This document shows, piece after piece, positions 29,851 to 32,772 of a stretch of DNA of 32,772 nucleotides (positions within the stretch are counted from its first letter, which is position 1; the number at the start of each line of letters is the position of its first letter). The DNA comes from Arthrobacter sp. Soil782 (GTDB lineage Bacteria > Actinomycetota > Actinomycetes > Actinomycetales > Micrococcaceae). The stretch lies in assembly GCF_001428435.1 (NCBI RefSeq), contig NZ_LMSO01000014.1, forward strand, positions 1 to 32,772, read 5' to 3'. The notes beneath the pieces were generated by a model. The model did no database searches. It was not told the origin of the DNA and was given only the letters and a program-made list of their open reading frames with translations. A program made the translations under genes and the position numbers.

Positions 29851-29888
29851 ACCGCCCGCTGACAATCTCAGCGGGTGGTTTCTTTTCA
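29851..29888 (+). terminator. Rho-independent terminator
   Basis: CCCGCTGA pairs with TCAGCGGG around a 5-base loop, followed by TGGTTTCTTTT. Confidence 0.8.
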
Positions 29889-29959
29889 ACGCCCACACGG
29901 TTTCATTGTCCCTCTCCAGCAGTAGCCTTGGTCGACAGCAGGACGTGAGGAGGCTGCAG

Positions 29960-30352
29960 ATGGCCAACGCAGAAGAGGCTTCACCGCAAATGGCGCACAG
30001 CGTTCAGGCACTTGCCGCCCGTTGGAGCCAGGTGATGAAGGATTATCGGTTCCTGACCAGCGCAGAGTTCCGCGGCAAGCCTGCTGGACGGGAAACGGAA
30101 CGCCTCCTCAAGGTCGAGCACGACGGCGCGGTTCTCTACCCTGAGTTCCAGTTCGACGAGGCCGGCCAGGTTCGACGTGTCATCCTCGAGCTGGTCAGCT
30201 TGGCGGAAAACACCGACTGGTCCGAGCAGAGCCTAGTGCTCTGGCTAGTCACCCCCACCGGGTTCCTCGACGATGAGAAGCCGATTGAACATCTGGGTGA
30301 TCCGGAGCGGATCCTTGCCGGAGTCCGCAGCCGGTTCGAGCAATCCTGGTGA
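29960..30352 (+). CDS. Antitoxin-like protein related to the gene at 25068
   Basis: ATG 29960 has GAGGAGG upstream (130 residues). The C-terminal part (VLYPEFQFDEAGQVRRVILE, then SLVLWLVTPTGFLDDEKPIE) aligns with the protein at 25068 in the same order, including the W-L-V-T-P core; the similarity is by eye. N-terminal residues 1-50 are helical. No toxin gene is next to it. It may be an orphan antitoxin or a regulator of the RES/Xre type. Hairpins at the stop (30349-30367) and at 30388-30408 separate it from the convergent membrane protein gene. Confidence 0.6.
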   Translation: MANAEEASPQMAHSVQALAARWSQVMKDYRFLTSAEFRGKPAGRETERLLKVEHDGAVLYPEFQFDEAGQVRRVILELVSLAENTDWSEQSLVLWLVTPTGFLDDEKPIEHLGDPERILAGVRSRFEQSW

Positions 30353-30387
30353 GCCCACAAGGCTCACGGCTGGGGGTAACGGGGCCC

Positions 30388-30408
30388 CCGCTGGGCATTC
30401 CCCAGCGG
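30388..30408. terminator. Bidirectional hairpin between convergent genes
   Basis: CCGCTGGG pairs with CCCAGCGG around 5 bases. A second stem (GTGAGCC/GGCTCAC, 30349-30367) overlaps the stop at 30352. Confidence 0.55.
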
Positions 30409-30457
30409 AGGCAGTGAATGGTTCAACAGCGTTCGCTCGCAGAAGTCCTGTTGCCCG

Positions 30458-31066
30458 TCAATCATCGGGCTCGGTAGTCGTTGATAGAACCCCAGACTTA
30501 TCCCGCTGCCACCATTGGTTGTTGCCGCAGTCTCGAAACTTGAGAAATGAAGTGAATGACACGCTCTTTGCGCCTTCTGGGAGGGTGAGGTACGGCATGT
30601 GCTCTCCTTCGTGATCTATCCACCCCCACTGGATGGTGAGCTCGCTGAAAGACATCTGGAGCGGCTTTCTCTCCCCGGGCAGCAGCGACCTCTCAAAGAA
30701 CCTCGAACTGTTCCCACTGTCCTGGTCTGTGATCCACACATAAACGTCATAGATTGGCAGATCGGAGCCATTTACGACCTCCAACCCTGGTGGGTCTTCA
30801 ATGCGGTGGAGGTTTCCGCTCATTTTGACCGGCGAAGTGTAAATCCGCACAGCTTGCGCCGCGAAATCCCGGCTCTCTTGTCTTTCGACGCCCCTCCATG
30901 CAGCCAATGCCGCGCTGCGGGTCTCCAACGCTGCGCTCCGCGCATGCCTCCCCGCCCAATATGCCAACAAAGCGAGCCCTAAGGTGAACACCGCGAGCAA
31001 GAAGGTAAACACCGCCAAAGCAATCGTTCCGATAGCTGTCCAGGTGTCGGCGCCCCAGATGTCCAT
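30458..31066 (-). CDS. Membrane protein with a cytoplasmic or exposed beta-rich domain
   Basis: ATG 31066 (202 residues) is preferred over a TTG at 31096. A long hydrophobic segment lies near residues 10-40 (TAIGTIALAVFTFLLAVFTL), then a charged helix (ARSAALETRSAALAAWRG) and a beta-rich domain with KPLQMSFSELTI and GWIDHEGEHMPYLTL. No known motif. It lies downstream of the ATPase gene on the same strand with a gap of 127 bp. Function unknown. Confidence 0.6.
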   Translation of the reverse strand: MDIWGADTWTAIGTIALAVFTFLLAVFTLGLALLAYWAGRHARSAALETRSAALAAWRGVERQESRDFAAQAVRIYTSPVKMSGNLHRIEDPPGLEVVNGSDLPIYDVYVWITDQDSGNSSRFFERSLLPGERKPLQMSFSELTIQWGWIDHEGEHMPYLTLPEGAKSVSFTSFLKFRDCGNNQWWQRDKSGVLSTTTEPDD

Positions 31067-31193
31067 AACTTGGAGTGAAGCACGAGAAGCGTACAAAAGG
31101 GCAGCGACACAGCGGAACGAACGAACGAACCGTCCAAAGAACTGCGCGGCGGGATCGCAGCCGCAAGTCTCGATAGTTGCCTCGTCCCCTAGC

Positions 31194-31910
31194 TCAGGTC
31201 AGATCCGTGCGGGCGATCCGAGCCTGGGCACGTCCGATCGCCCGGGCAGCAGTGGCCGCCGTCAATCCGTGGCCGTCCCCTGCTTCACGCCACAGGTGGT
31301 AGCCAACCAGCTGAATCAGGTACGGGTACCCCTCCGTGGCCTCGGCTGCCTGGCGGAGAGCCTTCGCGGGCGTTTCAAACCCGCCGCCTGCGAAAGTCCT
31401 AGCGAAGGACTCTTCGACGTCGTCCACTGGCACGTTGCGGAGGACAATTCGGTCGGCGGAGCGGAGGAAGGCAGCTGACTCATCTGACAGCAGTTCGTCC
31501 ACCAAGGCCGGCAGCCCAGCCACGACCAAGGCGACGTGCTGCCCGTCATTGGCGAGGTTCTCGAGGTCGGCACCGATCTGAATCAGTTCGCGGCGGTTCA
31601 CCGCGTGGATCTCATCCACGGTGATAACCCGGCCCATGGGCTCTGCGTGCCGGGGTATCCACTCTTGCAGCCGCCCAGCCAAACGCTGCGTCGCCGTCTC
31701 CGAGATGACACCCCAGCCGCGGCCTCGCGCCAAATCCTCGGCCGCCCCGAGCATGACAGTCTTGCCGATACCGCGGGCACCCGTGATGACCGTGGCGTCC
31801 AGCCCGCCGGAACGCTCGCTCAATCCTCGCTCGAAGGTAGCAAGGACTCCGGATCGGCCAATTAGCTCGGGTGGATTAGTACCTGCAGAAGGCTTGAACG
31901 GGTTGCGCAC
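31194..31910 (-). CDS. Shortened AAA ATPase (NTP-binding protein)
   Basis: 238 residues from GTG 31910. Walker A GARGIGKT at 44-51, a conserved VISETAT stretch and Walker B VITVDEIH near 95-102, then GLPALVDELLSDESAAFLRS and GYPYLIQLVGYHLWREAG, follow an actinobacterial ATP-binding family that I remember as about 380-400 residues long. The part between the first helices and Walker B is shorter than usual, and the C-terminal winged helix is missing because the frame stops after ARTDLT. It is either a compact variant or a truncated gene. It is 35 bp from the gene at 31946 and in the same direction. Confidence 0.75.
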   Translation of the reverse strand: MRNPFKPSAGTNPPELIGRSGVLATFERGLSERSGGLDATVITGARGIGKTVMLGAAEDLARGRGWGVISETATQRLAGRLQEWIPRHAEPMGRVITVDEIHAVNRRELIQIGADLENLANDGQHVALVVAGLPALVDELLSDESAAFLRSADRIVLRNVPVDDVEESFARTFAGGGFETPAKALRQAAEATEGYPYLIQLVGYHLWREAGDGHGLTAATAARAIGRAQARIARTDLT

Positions 31911-31945
31911 AGTTTTTACGTCCCTCTGGTACAGCCTTCCTTAGG

Positions 31946-32554
31946 TCAGTCCAGCCAGAACCTTTGGCCTCCCGAGAAGTGCATCAAGACCGCACGGAAT
32001 CCGGGGTAATCGCGGGGATCAGGGCCTTCATCAGGCCCTGCCGTGTGGGCATCGATGTGAATGGCTTTGCTCTTAATGCCGAGCTTACGCAGGGCGACTG
32101 CGATTGCATCTGACGGCGACAGCAACGGGTACTCCTTGCGCACCCGATTAAGGGTTGCTTCGATGGTGTCCCCTGTAATGCTGTCGAAATCCTTGACGCT
32201 GGATTCCTTGATGGCGACGAAAACCGCCAGCTCAACCTGGGTGTGTTCCCCATCGTCAAACGGGGGTGTGTCCGCCAAGGGGCCCTCCGTGATGTTTTGC
32301 ACGCTGACGGCAGCACCGGAACTTGACTGCTCCATGTCGAATTCGTTCTGTACGCGGCCGGCGCGCGTCAACAGATCCAGCTGCTCTTGACCTTCACTGC
32401 CGAGCTCCTCAAACCAGCTGTCCATGTCAGGGTCGCTCCCCTGCCAGCCACTGCTCCAGCGTCCGGGTTCAACCTCCGTCATCCCCATTTCTTTCAGAAA
32501 GCGGAGTTCTTTCTCTGTGGGCTGACCCTCGGCCGGCTGGTCTTTGGCGTTCAT
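31946..32554 (-). CDS. Hypothetical protein upstream of the ATPase
   Basis: 202 residues from ATG 32554. The N-terminus is acidic and Gln-rich (EKELRFLKEMGMTEVEPGRW). A later region has VELAVFVAIKESSVKDFDSI and LSPSDAIAVALRKLGIKSKA, and the end GQRFWLD is aromatic. No membrane or catalytic motif. It lies 35 bp upstream of the ATPase gene in the same direction and may be its partner. Function unknown. Confidence 0.65.
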   Translation of the reverse strand: MNAKDQPAEGQPTEKELRFLKEMGMTEVEPGRWSSGWQGSDPDMDSWFEELGSEGQEQLDLLTRAGRVQNEFDMEQSSSGAAVSVQNITEGPLADTPPFDDGEHTQVELAVFVAIKESSVKDFDSITGDTIEATLNRVRKEYPLLSPSDAIAVALRKLGIKSKAIHIDAHTAGPDEGPDPRDYPGFRAVLMHFSGGQRFWLD

Positions 32555-32616
32555 AAATGGCGTCCCCTAAACAGTGAGTAGTGCATCTCATCGGCACTTT
32601 ATCGGCAATCTCCGCG

Positions 32617-32772
32617 CTACCGGCGGAGGAACTCCGGAACGACGACGTCGTCGACCGTCAGTTCGGGGCGAGCACCTGGCGGGATCCGGTATTCGAAGCC
32701 GTAGGTATTCTCTCGCCGTCCTGCTATTTGGAGACCGCGTCGGCGACGAGTTGTTCGAACTCTTCGAGGGTG
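32617..32772 (-). pseudogene. Frameshifted remnant at the window end
   Basis: On the minus strand one frame reads TLEEFEQLVADAVSK and then stops (TAG 32724-32726). The next frame reads NTYGFEYRIPPGARPELTVD-DVVVPEFLRR and ends at TAG 32617. Joined by a one-base shift they look like one protein end. The gene is cut by the window border, so a frameshift or two genes cannot be told apart. Confidence 0.3.

Overview
The window is high-GC DNA with purine-rich Shine-Dalgarno sites and several start codons that directly follow a TANNNT box. Its protein families (TraB-like FtsK ATPases, RES/Xre toxin-antitoxin, small lipoproteins) are typical of actinobacteria. A Micrococcales (Arthrobacter-like) host is my best guess, but it is an inference. 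There are no ribosomal, tRNA or housekeeping genes. The many small unknown genes, transfer-type ATPases and broken mobile-element genes point to a plasmid or integrative conjugative element.

Layout. 1-540: a transposase-like tail and a truncated serine resolvase. 689-2431: a nuclease-like orphan, a decayed copy of an FtsK-like 3' end with its terminator, and a winged-helix-like gene. 2509-9976 (mostly minus strand): a putative transfer module with a small FtsK-like ATPase, a two-HTH protein overlapping a degenerate YkuD-like lipoprotein, a membrane-anchored protein, a coiled-coil protein, a large FtsK/SpoIIIE ATPase and a multi-span membrane protein. 10366-13209: a multi-zinc-ribbon protein with a Vsr/DUF559-like nuclease end, a possibly frameshifted gene and a lipoprotein. 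13346-13764: a DUF2384-like small gene and a phage-protein remnant. 13782-17889: a HAD phosphatase, a membrane pentapeptide-repeat protein and a large STAND ATPase with helical repeats. The last two overlap by 4 bp and are the best candidate for an undescribed defence-type system.

18083-23324: a large secreted protein, a small secreted protein next to a SipW-like signal peptidase fused to a DUF5305-like domain, and a DUF732-like lipoprotein. 23495-30352: small plus-strand genes (RHH protein, tandem-duplicated protein, antitoxin-like proteins) around a minus-strand RES/Xre toxin-antitoxin pair. 30458-32772: a membrane protein, a shortened AAA ATPase, an unknown partner and a broken fragment.

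Two regulatory motifs tie the window together. The dyad TTGCAACG-N4-CGTTGCAA (variants at 3392, 3429, 10005, 13274 and 20425) lies upstream of the small FtsK gene, the membrane transfer gene, a lipoprotein with its divergent neighbour, and the secreted protein/signal peptidase pair. This suggests one repressor for transfer and cell-surface genes. A second dyad, AAGGTA-N10-TACCTT, occurs as two pairs with 46-47 bp centre spacing (27212/27258 and 28575/28622) ahead of small accessory genes. No replication initiator, integrase or ParA is visible.
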